From the NCBI GenBank assembly GCA_020633125.1, contig JACKEH010000028.1:1-53475 (forward strand): DNA of 53,475 bases, written 5' to 3'. A program made the position numbers and the translations under genes. The notes under the pieces were generated by a model. It ran no database searches and was not told where the DNA came from. It was given only the letters and a program-made list of their open reading frames with translations. This DNA is from Sandaracinus sp. GTDB lineage: Bacteria; Myxococcota_A; Polyangia; Polyangiales; Houyiibacteriaceae. This document shows, piece after piece, positions 1 to 8,448 of the stretch; the stretch's first letter is position 1; each line of letters begins with the position of its first letter.

Positions 1-1118
<1,118 letters not shown>

Positions 1119-1151
1119 GGCCGCCGACCATAGCACGCACGCCCACGAGTC

Positions 1152-1164
1152 GTTTCGGCGAAAC
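1152..1164. promoter_or_regulatory. Small palindrome GTTTCG-G-CGAAAC upstream of dnaK
   Basis: A perfect 6-bp inverted repeat around one central base lies 33 bp upstream of the dnaK start, flanked by gagt and tccc. Its place just before a heat-shock gene suggests an operator or part of a start region. It does not match the CIRCE element (TTAGCACTC-N9-GAGTGCTAA) expected for HrcA. Function is inferred from position only. Confidence 0.3.
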
Positions 1165-1199
1165 TCCCGACGCGTGGGCGCTTTTCGGGGTGGGCGGGT

Positions 1200-1214
1200 C
1201 CCCCGAACGGGGGG
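1200..1214 (-). other. Intercistronic hairpin in the grpE-dnaK gap
   Basis: CCCCCG-AA-CGGGGG forms a short, very GC-rich stem about 95 nt after the grpE stop and 82 nt before dnaK. No T-tract follows on the leftward transcript, so it is unlikely to be a full terminator. An attenuator, processing site or mRNA-stability element is more likely. A similar CCCCC-GTC-GGGGG stem sits in front of hrcA (3140-3152). Confidence 0.35.
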
Positions 1215-1308
1215 CGAGCGCGCCCGTGGAGGACGACTCGAAGCGACCCTCGGGCACGACTCGTCGCGACCCTCGTGGGCCGGACGAGCCTCTCGAAGGC
1301 CGCTCGTG

Positions 1309-1869
1309 TCAGCTCTTGGCGCGGGCGACCACGACCATGGCCGCGCGGAGCAAACGCTCCCCGAGGCGGTAGCCGGGGACGACCTCGGCCACGACGATGC
1401 CGGGCTCGTGCTCGTCGGTCTCGAGCTGCTGGATGGCGTCGTGCACGTTCGGGTCGAAGGGCGCTCCGAGGGCCGGCACGCGCGAGAGGCCGAGGCGTCC
1501 GGAGACCTCCTCGAAGCCCCGCAGCACCATGCGAACACCTTCCTTCACCGCCTCGATGTCCTGAGCGGTGTCGGCGGCGCCGAGGGCGCGCTCGAGGTTG
1601 TCGACCACGGGAAGAATTTCACGCAGCACGTCTTCGTTCGCGCGGCGCTTCGTGTCTTCGAGGTCGCGCTTGGTGCGCTTGCGGAAGTTGTCGAAGTCCG
1701 CCGCCGTGCGAAGGAGCTGGTCCTTCAGCTTGTCGCGCTCGGCGCGCAGGGCGGCCAGGGCGGCGTCTTCGCCGGAGACTTCGTCGGCGGGATCGGCGTC
1801 GGCGGGATCGGCGGGCGCGGCCTCGGCGGGCTCGTCGGACGCGTCTTGCGGTTCGTGCTCGTCGTTCAC
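1309..1869 (-). CDS. grpE: Nucleotide exchange factor GrpE
   Basis: GrpE is the homodimeric exchange factor that releases ADP from DnaK. The 186-residue protein has an acidic, Ala/Pro/Asp-rich N-terminal tail (about 1-35), then the long helical dimerisation region with LRTAADFDNFRKRTKRD and ILPVVDNLERAL. The C-terminal beta-wing includes FDPNVHDAIQQ and the ending VVPGYRLGERLLRAAMVVVA, the GrpE signature. Length is normal for the family. It lies 174 bp after hrcA and 190 bp before dnaK on the same strand, the classical hrcA-grpE-dnaK order. The ATG at 1869 is the first start in frame with the conserved domain. Confidence 0.96.
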   Translation of the reverse strand: MNDEHEPQDASDEPAEAAPADPADADPADEVSGEDAALAALRAERDKLKDQLLRTAADFDNFRKRTKRDLEDTKRRANEDVLREILPVVDNLERALGAADTAQDIEAVKEGVRMVLRGFEEVSGRLGLSRVPALGAPFDPNVHDAIQQLETDEHEPGIVVAEVVPGYRLGERLLRAAMVVVARAKS

Positions 1870-2043
1870 GTCGGATTCCTCAGCTCGGATTCCTCAGGGG
1901 GTGCCGAGGGTAGGACGCCTGTGCGCGGGCTTCAACGTTCCGATGCATCGGGGACGTTCGGGAAAACCCGGGCGGGCTCGCGGCGCCGGGATCGGACGGC
2001 CCTGTCCCCGCTCTTGGACGGGACGAAAGGGGCTGCCCGCGGC

Positions 2044-3123
2044 TCAATCGCGCTCGTCGTCCGAGGTCTCTTCGCTGGGCTCGTCGCCCAGGGTCCGGCC
2101 CGCGAGGACGTCGCTCATCACCCGCGCGGTGAAGCTCACGAGGGGAACGACCTTCGCGTAGTCCATGCGCGTCGGGCCGATGATGCCGAGCGTGCCCGAG
2201 GCCTCGCGGCTGCCGTACGAGGTGGCGACGAGGCCGACGTCTTCCATCGCGTCGAGGCCCGCCTCTTGGCCGATCAGCACCCGCACGCCCCCGGAAGCGA
2301 GCGTGTGGTCGAGCAGTTCGACGAGCCGCTCCTTGTCGTCGAAGGCGCGCAAGAAGCCGCGAATCTTGTCGGCGTCGAGGAACTCGGGGCGGTCGAAGAG
2401 ACGGCCTTGGCCTTCGATGACGACCTTGGTGGGGCGCCCGTCGTCGAACGCGGCCTCGACCATGCGGCGGGCGTGGGCGCGAAGTTGCTCGACGGTGCCG
2501 CGGTCGGCGGCCATCTGCGCGATGAGCGCGTCGCGCACCGAGACCAAGCTGCGTTGCTGCGAGTTGAGCAGCTCGGCGAGGAGGTTGTTCACCCGCTCGA
2601 GCTCGCGCTCGTCGACCTCGACCGGCGAGGTGACGACGCGGTTTTCGACGACGCCGCTGCGGGTGACCAGCACGACGAGCAGCTGGTCCGCGCGCAGGCG
2701 CATGAAGCGGAGCTGGGCGAGCTGCTCTTGTTCGGCCTTCGGCGCCGTGACGACGCCAGCGGCGCCAGTGAGCGCGCTGAGGACCTCGCCGGCTTCGTGC
2801 AGGACGTCGCTCGCGGTCTGCAGACCGCGCAGGCGTTGGAGCACGGCGGCGCGGTCTTCGGCGGTCACGTCGCGCATCTGCACCAACGCGTCGACGAAGA
2901 CACGGAAGCCACGATCGGTCGGCACGCGGCCGGCGCTCGTGTGGGGTTGTCGCAGGTAGCCCCACTCTTCGAGGTCGGCGAGGACGTTGCGAATCGTCGC
3001 GGGCGAGAGGTTGATGCCGTAGCGCTTGGCGAGCGTGCGGGAGCCGACGGGCTCGCCGGTCGCGATGTACTCGGTCACCGTCGCATAGAGGATTCGCCGC
3101 GCGCGGTAGGTCAGCTCGGACAC
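2044..3123 (-). CDS. hrcA: Heat-inducible transcription repressor HrcA
   Basis: HrcA is a winged-helix repressor of class I heat-shock genes that normally binds the CIRCE operator and needs GroEL to stay folded. The N-terminal DNA-binding domain is clear: LTYRARRILYATVTEYIATG, SRTLAKRYGINLSPATIRN and DLEEWGYLRQPHTSAGRVPT. The effector half follows, with the C-terminal VGLVATSYG and LGIIGPTRMDYAKVVPLV typical of HrcA. The GTG at 3123 is preferred because AGGTG lies 5 nt upstream and the family usually begins at this point; an upstream start at 3168 would add 15 unconserved residues. From the GTG it is 359 aa, normal for the family. No CIRCE match was found anywhere in this operon, so its operator may be elsewhere or diverged. 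Confidence 0.95.
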   Translation of the reverse strand: MSELTYRARRILYATVTEYIATGEPVGSRTLAKRYGINLSPATIRNVLADLEEWGYLRQPHTSAGRVPTDRGFRVFVDALVQMRDVTAEDRAAVLQRLRGLQTASDVLHEAGEVLSALTGAAGVVTAPKAEQEQLAQLRFMRLRADQLLVVLVTRSGVVENRVVTSPVEVDERELERVNNLLAELLNSQQRSLVSVRDALIAQMAADRGTVEQLRAHARRMVEAAFDDGRPTKVVIEGQGRLFDRPEFLDADKIRGFLRAFDDKERLVELLDHTLASGGVRVLIGQEAGLDAMEDVGLVATSYGSREASGTLGIIGPTRMDYAKVVPLVSFTARVMSDVLAGRTLGDEPSEETSDDERD

Positions 3124-3139
3124 TGGGCACCTGTCGGCT

Positions 3140-3152
3140 CCCCCGTCGGGGG
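3140..3152 (-). other. GC-rich stem just upstream of the hrcA ribosome binding site
   Basis: CCCCC-GTC-GGGGG can fold immediately 5' of the hrcA Shine-Dalgarno region, between ftsB (stop at 3223) and hrcA. It resembles the stem at 1200-1214 in the grpE-dnaK gap. There is no T-run. It could influence hrcA translation or transcript processing; this is inference from position. Confidence 0.3.
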
Positions 3153-3222
3153 GAACGGACCCGCGCAAGGTAGCAGTTTTCGGAGCGACGCGGCTGTCCG
3201 GTTGGCCGGCCGGGCCTGGGTG

Positions 3223-3582
3223 TCACTCGGGAAACTGGAAGACGAGCTCGCCCTCGCGGAGCATGCCCAGCTCGTCGCGCGCGACCCGTTCGAGGGCGTG
3301 GGGGTCGCTGCGCAGCGCGTCGACTTGGCGATGGAGCGCGTGCACCTCGCGTTCGATGCGGTCGTTCTCTTCGCGCACGCGGTCGAGCTGCGTCTCGAGC
3401 GCGCGCAGACGCGGTAGCCCTCGGACGTCGAGGATCTTCGCGGGGACGGTGACGATCGCGATCAGGAGGATCGCGAAGGGGAGCCCCCAGACCGGGCGGC
3501 GCGACGGCGCGGCGCTCTCGGTCTCTTCGGCGCTCTTGGCGGACACGGGGGAACGCTCCCTCGGCGCGTCGGCCAACGCCAA
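3223..3582 (-). CDS. FtsB/DivIC-type septum formation initiator
   Basis: A small bitopic membrane protein of the FtsB/DivIC family, a divisome component that forms a coiled-coil complex with FtsL and FtsQ. The 119 residues show a short cytoplasmic N-terminus, one transmembrane helix (WGLPFAILLIAIVTVPAKIL, about 32-51) and a periplasmic coiled coil (LRALETQLDRVREENDRIEREVHALHRQ, written here in family-typical heptads, about 58-88). The C-terminal ERVARDELGMLREGELVFQF matches the ARE-LGM-k-GE end of the family. It is the first gene of the heat-shock operon, 99 bp before hrcA. The start used is TTG at 3582; other starts nearby are possible because the N-terminus is not conserved. The family call is strong, the exact FtsB orthology less so. 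Confidence 0.85.
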   Translation of the reverse strand: MALADAPRERSPVSAKSAEETESAAPSRRPVWGLPFAILLIAIVTVPAKILDVRGLPRLRALETQLDRVREENDRIEREVHALHRQVDALRSDPHALERVARDELGMLREGELVFQFPE

Positions 3583-3836
3583 GAAATCGGCGCGTTCGGG
3601 ATGTCCAGAGTCCCGGGCCGTTCACCCGCGGGGGTCGGAGTCGCCTCTCCTCCGACCGAAGCCGACGGAACGAAGCGCAGCGTGAGTCGGCGAGGTCATC
3701 CCGAAGTCGCGCAGCCCACCCGAAGTGGGACGACGCATGAACGTGAACGTCGCACGCACGCGACCTGCCGCTTTCTTGCCCCCGTCCGTGGGAACCCGTT
3801 ATCCGACGAGGGCGCCTGCTGCGCCGACGGAGCCCC

Positions 3837-5972
3837 GTGACGACCCTCGTTCATGCCGCGCTGACCTTCCGACGCACCGTTCGCACCTCGTACGGACTGG
3901 CGGCCTCGCTCGTCTTCGCCGGGCTGCTGCTGCTCGGGGTGTTCTCGGGTCCGCTGGAGACGCTTCGTCTCGAGCACGCGCTGGTCGGCGGCGCATGGCT
4001 CGCGATCTTCGGGGCTCGGCTCGCCGCGCGGCTTCGTGCCCTTCCGAGCGCCGAAGGCTCGGGGATCGCCGACCTCGAGCTCGGTGCGCTCTTGCTCGTC
4101 GCGTCGCACGCGGCGGTGCAGGTCGGCGGTGGGCTCGCCAGCGAGCTCTACCCGCTGGTCTTCGTGGTGGTCGCGTTCCTCGCGAGCTTCTCGCGGCAGC
4201 CGATGGGCCTCGTGCTCGTCGGCCTCGCGGTCGTGCTCGAGGTGGGTGTGCACCTCGTCACCGAAGACCGCCTCGACCTTCGCGAGCTCGGACTTCACTC
4301 GGCCTTCCTCGTCTGCTTCGGCGTGATGTCGTTGCTCTTCACGCGCGCCGAGATCGCGCGGGTGCGCGAGCGTTCGCGCCGCGAGCTCGACGACGAGAAG
4401 GAGAACCTCAAGACGCAGGCGCGCATGTTCCGCCTCGTCGCGGCGCCTTCGGCCGAAGGGCAGCGAGACGAGGATCGTCTCGTGCGCTCGAGCCTCGAGG
4501 AGCTGCACCACCAGGTCTTCCACGTGCTGCAGCTCTTGCAGCGCACGCTCGGCCTTCACACCTGCGTGCTTCTGATGCGCGACGAGGGCGACGAGCGGCT
4601 TCGCATCGTGGAGCTCGTGACCTCGAGCGATCACATCGCCGAGGGGCCGTTCTCGGCCGGCGAAGGCGCGGTGGGCGCGGTCGTGAAGCGCCAGCTCACG
4701 ATGAACCTCCAGAACCTCAAGCCTGGCTACAAGGGCCTCTGCTACTACGAGGGCCCCTCGTTGATCCGCGCGTTCGTCGGGGTGCCGATCGTCGAGAACG
4801 GCCACGTGCGCGGCGTGCTCTGCGCGGACCGCCTCGACGAGCGGCCGTTCACCGAGAACGACGAGCTCGCGCTCGAAGCCGCGCTCGCGCAGGTGCTGCG
4901 TGCGCTCGAGAACGAGCGGGTCTTCGTGCAGCTCGAGCGCACCAAGCGCGAGCAGACGATCCTGCATCGCGCGTCGACCAAGCTCGGCGCCGCGCTCGAC
5001 GAGGACGCGGTGCTCGACGCCGGCCTCGAAGCGACGGCGGAGATCGCGCCCTACGACCTCGCGGCGGTGACCTTCTACGACGCCGACGACCGGCGTCATC
5101 GCGTGCGCAGGGCCGTCGGTCACGGCGCCGAAGAGCTGCGCGACCTGACCTTCCGCGACAACACGTCGCTGACGGCGATGGCGGTGAAGAACCGCCACTA
5201 TTTGCCCTACCGCGGGCATTTCGATCCGCGGCAGCAGGTCGTGTTCACGAAGCGCCACACCTTCAAGGGCGTGCAGTCGTTGCTGATCCTGCCGCTCGTC
5301 GTGCGGGAGGACGCGATCGGCACGTTGACGCTCGCGGCCGAGCGGCCGGCGGCGTTCGGCGATCAGGTGCGGCCGACCCTCCAGGTGTTGGCGAACCAGC
5401 TCGCGGTGGCGCTCTCGAACGCGCAGGCGGTCAAGCGGCTCGAAGAGATGGCGACGACGGACGGCCTGACGGGCTGTCTGAACAAACGCGCGTTCCTCGA
5501 AGAGCTCGATCGCAAGATGCGCTCGGCGGTGCGCTTCGGGCGCCGGCTCTCGCTCGTGGTCACCGACATCGACCACTTCAAGAGCGTCAACGACACCTAC
5601 GGTCACGCGACCGGCGACGTGGTGATCAAGGAGCTCGGCGCGATCCTGCGACGCATGAAGCGCGAGACCGACTTGGTCGCGCGCTTCGGTGGCGAAGAGT
5701 TCTGCATCCTCTGCGAAGAGACCGACACGAAGGGCGCGCTCTTGCTCGCCGAGCGTGTGCGCGAGGAGCTCGGCAAGTCGGTCTTCGAGACGGAGCTCGG
5801 CAAGCTGCGGGTGACGGCGTCGCTGGGCGTCGCGACCTATCCCGAGCATGCGTCGACCGCCTCGGAGCTCTTCGAGCTCAGCGACAAGGCGCTCTACGCG
5901 GCGAAGCACGGTGGGCGAAACCAGGTGCAGGCGGCGCCGATGGCGAAGGGCGCGAAGAAGAAGGCGTCGTAG
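3837..5972 (+). CDS. Membrane-anchored GAF-GAF-GGDEF diguanylate cyclase
   Basis: This 711-residue protein should make cyclic di-GMP from two GTP. The N-terminal 170 residues contain several hydrophobic segments (for example LAASLVFAGLLLLGVFSG, LYPLVFVVVAFLASF and SAFLVCFGVMSLLF). A short coiled coil follows (about 175-200), then two GAF-like sensory domains (about 215-360 and 375-525). The C-terminal catalytic domain has TTDGLTGCLNKRAF, DIDHFKSVNDTYGH and an intact active-site GGEEF at 618-622. The inhibitory I-site RETD (609-612) is exactly five residues before it, so product feedback inhibition is expected. The GTG start at 3837 is the first in frame. It is divergent from ftsB and has no obvious partner; signal ligands are unknown. 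Confidence 0.92.
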   Translation: MTTLVHAALTFRRTVRTSYGLAASLVFAGLLLLGVFSGPLETLRLEHALVGGAWLAIFGARLAARLRALPSAEGSGIADLELGALLLVASHAAVQVGGGLASELYPLVFVVVAFLASFSRQPMGLVLVGLAVVLEVGVHLVTEDRLDLRELGLHSAFLVCFGVMSLLFTRAEIARVRERSRRELDDEKENLKTQARMFRLVAAPSAEGQRDEDRLVRSSLEELHHQVFHVLQLLQRTLGLHTCVLLMRDEGDERLRIVELVTSSDHIAEGPFSAGEGAVGAVVKRQLTMNLQNLKPGYKGLCYYEGPSLIRAFVGVPIVENGHVRGVLCADRLDERPFTENDELALEAALAQVLRALENERVFVQLERTKREQTILHRASTKLGAALDEDAVLDAGLEATAEIAPYDLAAVTFYDADDRRHRVRRAVGHGAEELRDLTFRDNTSLTAMAVKNRHYLPYRGHFDPRQQVVFTKRHTFKGVQSLLILPLVVREDAIGTLTLAAERPAAFGDQVRPTLQVLANQLAVALSNAQAVKRLEEMATTDGLTGCLNKRAFLEELDRKMRSAVRFGRRLSLVVTDIDHFKSVNDTYGHATGDVVIKELGAILRRMKRETDLVARFGGEEFCILCEETDTKGALLLAERVREELGKSVFETELGKLRVTASLGVATYPEHASTASELFELSDKALYAAKHGGRNQVQAAPMAKGAKKKAS

Positions 5973-5984
5973 GCGGGACGACGC
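5964..5984 (+). terminator. Hairpin overlapping the end of the diguanylate cyclase gene
   Basis: GCGTCGT-aggcggg-ACGACGC is a perfect 7-bp stem with a 7-nt loop spanning the stop codon. No clear T-tract follows, so it is only a possible transcription end. Confidence 0.35.
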
Positions 5985-5989
5985 GGTTG

Positions 5990-6240
5990 GTCGTGTGGCG
6001 CGGGGAGGCCGACACGGCGCTGCGCGCCACGGACACCACGCTCCGCGCGACAGAGTCAGCGGCCGAGACGGCGCCTTCGCGCCACCGCCGCTTCGCGGCC
6101 TCACGGCTTCGCCGACCTCGCGCTTCGCGCCGCGAACAGGGCGCTCCGCGCCACGGAGTCCGAGGCCGGGACGGCGCCTTCGCGCCACCGCCTCACGGCT
6201 TCGGCGACCGCGCTTCGGGCTACGCGCCTCACGGCCTCAT
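5990..6240 (-). repeat. Dispersed GAA-loop hairpin repeat, inverted copy
   Basis: This spacer carries the window's main intergenic repeat in reverse orientation. The core CGGCCTCACGGCTTCGCCGA (6096-6115) is the exact reverse complement of the core at 7717-7736 and 10266-10285. A degenerate second copy follows at about 6170-6235. Repeated units such as GGCGCCTTCGCGCC and GCCGCTTCGCGGC can fold into small stem-loops. No gene is seen here. Confidence 0.75.
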
Positions 6241-6251
6241 GGCATCCATCG

Positions 6252-6656
6252 TCAGCCGGCCGTGGGATTCGAAGCTTCGAACGCCTTCAGGTCGTAGAGC
6301 GCGACGACCTCTTCGTGATCGCAAAGCAGCACCCAGCGGCGCGCGCGATCAACGACGAAGAGGTCGACCGCGCCGGGCAGGTACAGGTCGTCGAGGAAGC
6401 GGAGCAGGGTGTCGAAGTCGACGCGGACGACGCCGCCGCTACGCGCGAGGTCGACGAGACCCGTGAGTCGGCCTCCGGCCATCGTCCGAACCGTCTCGAC
6501 CGCGCTCGGAACGGTCGAGGTGTCCTCGGCGCGCGAGGGCATACCGAACCTGGCCAGCTCCACGAGACGCTTCCAGAGTGACTCCGCTTCCACCGTCGAG
6601 AGCTCTTCGTAGTGGCCGCGCATCGGTCCGAGCCACGGGTCCAGCAGCGTAGACAT
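6252..6656 (-). CDS. Hypothetical protein, 134 aa
   Basis: I do not recognise this family. The predicted soluble protein starts MSTLLDPWLGPMRGHYEE, has a mixed helical N-terminal half and ends with an alternating hydrophobic segment (LRFLDDLYLPGAVDLFVVD, then RRWVLLCDHEEVVALYDLK) suggesting a small beta-rich fold. The ATG at 6656 is chosen because upstream codons in the same frame read into the divergent DMT gene and give low-complexity residues. It is divergent from the transporter at 6739 across an 82-bp gap that could hold both promoters. No signal peptide or membrane helix is seen. It is probably real, by codon use and the clean hydrophobic pattern; function unknown. Confidence 0.65.
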   Translation of the reverse strand: MSTLLDPWLGPMRGHYEELSTVEAESLWKRLVELARFGMPSRAEDTSTVPSAVETVRTMAGGRLTGLVDLARSGGVVRVDFDTLLRFLDDLYLPGAVDLFVVDRARRWVLLCDHEEVVALYDLKAFEASNPTAG

Positions 6657-6738
6657 GCGCGGCCAATTGGGACCTTCGAGAGGAGACGCAAGAGGTCGGC
6701 CTCGACGTCTGCGCCGGACGGCCCATGCTCCGGCCGCG

Positions 6739-7617
6739 ATGGGTGAGCTGGCGGCTCTGGCGACGGCGTTTTGTTGGGTGGGGAGCGCGCTCTTCTTCGC
6801 CGACGCGGGCGCTCGGGTCGGGTCGCTGCCGGTGAACTTGCTTCGGCTCTTCGTGGGCTTCGGCTTCCTCGCGGTGCTCACGACGATCACGCGTGGGGCG
6901 CCGCTGCCGCTCGACGCGAGCCGGCATGCGTGGATCTGGCTCTCAGTGTCCGGGCTCGTCGGCTTCACCTTCGGCGACCTCTGCCTCTTTCGTGCCTTCG
7001 TCGACCTCGGGCCACGGCTCTCGACGTTGGTGATGAGCCTCGCGCCGCCGATCGCGGCGTTGGTGGGCTACGCGTTCTTGGGCGAGCGGCTGACGAGCTT
7101 CGATCTCGTCGCGATGGGGCTCACGCTCGGGGGGGTCGCGATCGCGGTCGTCGCGCGGCCGAAGATCACGGCGCCCATGCCGAACCGCGGGCGCGGCCTC
7201 GTGCTCGCGTTGCTCGGCGCCGTCGGCCAAGGCGTCGGGCTCGTGCTCAGCAAACACGGCATGGGCGACTACGACGCCTTCGCGTCGACGCAGATCCGAG
7301 TGCTCGCCGGGGCCGCGGGCTTCGGCGTGGTCTTCACGCTCTTTCGGGTCTGGCCGCGGGTGTTTCGCGCGACACGTGATCGGGCGGCGATGCGGAGCAT
7401 GACCCTCGGCGCCATCGCAGGGCCTTTCCTCGGCGTGAGCTTGTCGTTGCTCGCAGTGCGCCACACCGAGACCGGCGTCGCGGCTGCCATCATGGCGACG
7501 ACGCCGGTGCTCATCTTGCCGTTCGCGGTCTTCGTCAAACGCGAGTCGGTGCCGCTCGGGGGCTACCTCGGCGCCGTGATCGCGATCGCGGGCGTCGCGT
7601 TGTTGATGGCGCGTTGA
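6739..7617 (+). CDS. EamA/DMT-superfamily transporter
   Basis: A 292-residue inner-membrane protein with about ten hydrophobic helices in two homologous halves, as in EamA drug/metabolite transporters that export amino acids, metabolites or toxins. Features include the first helix MGELAALATAFCWVGSALFF, the end-of-repeat signature LSTLVMSLAPPIAALVGYAF-LGERLT in half one, and TGVAAAIMATTPVLILPFAV followed by ESVPLGGYLGAVIAIAGVAL in half two. Length and topology are standard. The ATG at 6739 starts directly at helix one; in-frame sequence upstream has no membrane character. Substrate cannot be read from the sequence. Confidence 0.88.
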   Translation: MGELAALATAFCWVGSALFFADAGARVGSLPVNLLRLFVGFGFLAVLTTITRGAPLPLDASRHAWIWLSVSGLVGFTFGDLCLFRAFVDLGPRLSTLVMSLAPPIAALVGYAFLGERLTSFDLVAMGLTLGGVAIAVVARPKITAPMPNRGRGLVLALLGAVGQGVGLVLSKHGMGDYDAFASTQIRVLAGAAGFGVVFTLFRVWPRVFRATRDRAAMRSMTLGAIAGPFLGVSLSLLAVRHTETGVAAAIMATTPVLILPFAVFVKRESVPLGGYLGAVIAIAGVALLMAR

Positions 7618-7629
7618 GCACACCCCACC

Positions 7630-7850
7630 GTGCCCGTGCCCGTGCCCGTGCCTGCGAAGGGCCCCATCCAGCGAATCGGGCGCGTCGCGCGGGCTTTCGT
7701 GGCGCGCAGCGCGGTGTCGGCGAAGCCGTGAGGCCGTGAAGCGGCGGTGGCGCGAAGCGCTGACTCGGCCTCGGCCTCGGAGGCGCGAAGCGCCGTCCTC
7801 GCGCCAGGATGACCACGGGCACGGGCAAGGGCACGGGCATGGGCACGGGT
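7630..7850 (+). repeat. Dispersed GAA-loop hairpin repeat flanked by inverted hexamer arrays
   Basis: The spacer after the DMT gene contains four copies of GTGCCC (7630-7652), then the dispersed element (core TCGGCGAAGCCGTGAGGCCG at 7717-7736; GGCGCGAAGCGCC at 7782-7794), then an array of GGGCAC-like hexamers (7813-7850). The two hexamer arrays are inverted relative to each other, so the whole segment could form one long stem enclosing the smaller hairpins. The 7618-7938 spacer holds no convincing gene. Confidence 0.7.
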
Positions 7851-7938
7851 TGCGGAGGAGAACGGCACCGTTCCCGTGCCTTGGCGAGGCGTGTCGCGGC
7901 GGCGAGGTCGCGTCGACCCAACCAGGCCCGTGCCGACG

Positions 7939-8448
7939 CTACCGTGCGTCCAAGCCGACCTCGCGCATCGGGCCGAGGCCGTCGTCGCGGGTGCGCACCA
8001 CGAATCCGGGCGGTACCCGTGCGCGGTCGTCGCCCGATCGTGCACGAAGGTGACCGAGCAACGCGTGCGCCTCGACCTGGCCGTCGACGTGCCGGATGCG
8101 AAAGACGGCGTCGTAGACCTCGAGCCTGAGCTTGCCGGCGCGGAGGTGCACCGGCGGGCCTTCGGGCACGCGGTAGAGCGCGTCGCCGCGCGTCTGGGTG
8201 ACCTCGGCGACGCCACCGGGACCGACGTGCCAGCGAACCTCGCCCCCTGGCTCGAGCACCGCGGTGGCGCGGGTTCGAACCTCGAGCGTCGTGCGCTCGG
8301 TGGCGTGCACGTGCCCCTGGGTGCCGGTGTCGAGCAGGATCGCGACCGTGCCGAAGACCACCACCATCGCGCCGAACGCGAGGGTCACCCGGCGCCAGGC
8401 CGGCAGGGTCGAGGTTTGGGCGCGCCCCATCGGGGCGTTTGATCTCAC
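7939..8448 (-). CDS. FecR-like single-pass membrane protein
   Basis: A 169-residue protein with a short basic N-terminus, one transmembrane helix (VTLAFGAMVVVFGTVAILLD, about 21-40) and a periplasmic beta-rich domain with the FecR-like pattern: TTLEVRTRATAVLEPGGEVR, then VTQTRGDALYRVPEG and KLRLEVYDAVFRIRHVDGQ. FecR proteins are usually anti-sigma or signal-relay proteins. In myxobacteria isolated FecR domains are common and often of unknown role. The GTG at 8448 overlaps the lysR stop (GTGA), so it is probably translated with lysR; an ATG at 8430 is an alternative. No sigma factor lies next to it, which argues against a classical FecI/FecR pair. Confidence 0.65.
   Translation of the reverse strand: MRSNAPMGRAQTSTLPAWRRVTLAFGAMVVVFGTVAILLDTGTQGHVHATERTTLEVRTRATAVLEPGGEVRWHVGPGGVAEVTQTRGDALYRVPEGPPVHLRAGKLRLEVYDAVFRIRHVDGQVEAHALLGHLRARSGDDRARVPPGFVVRTRDDGLGPMREVGLDAR

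Noticed and set aside
1119..3700. CIRCE operator for HrcA
   Set aside because: No sequence near TTAGCACTC-N9-GAGTGCTAA in any gap of the operon or upstream of it; only an unrelated short palindrome was found.
3696..6188. An 830-codon minus-strand frame opposite the diguanylate cyclase
   Set aside because: The plus strand carries GGEEF with correctly spaced I-site and GAF domains; the antisense product is Glu/Arg/His-rich with no family.
7939..8448. Anti-sigma factor FecR of a FecI/FecR iron-uptake system
   Set aside because: No FecI-type sigma factor or TonB receptor nearby; the protein is coupled to a LysR gene instead, so only FecR-like is claimed.
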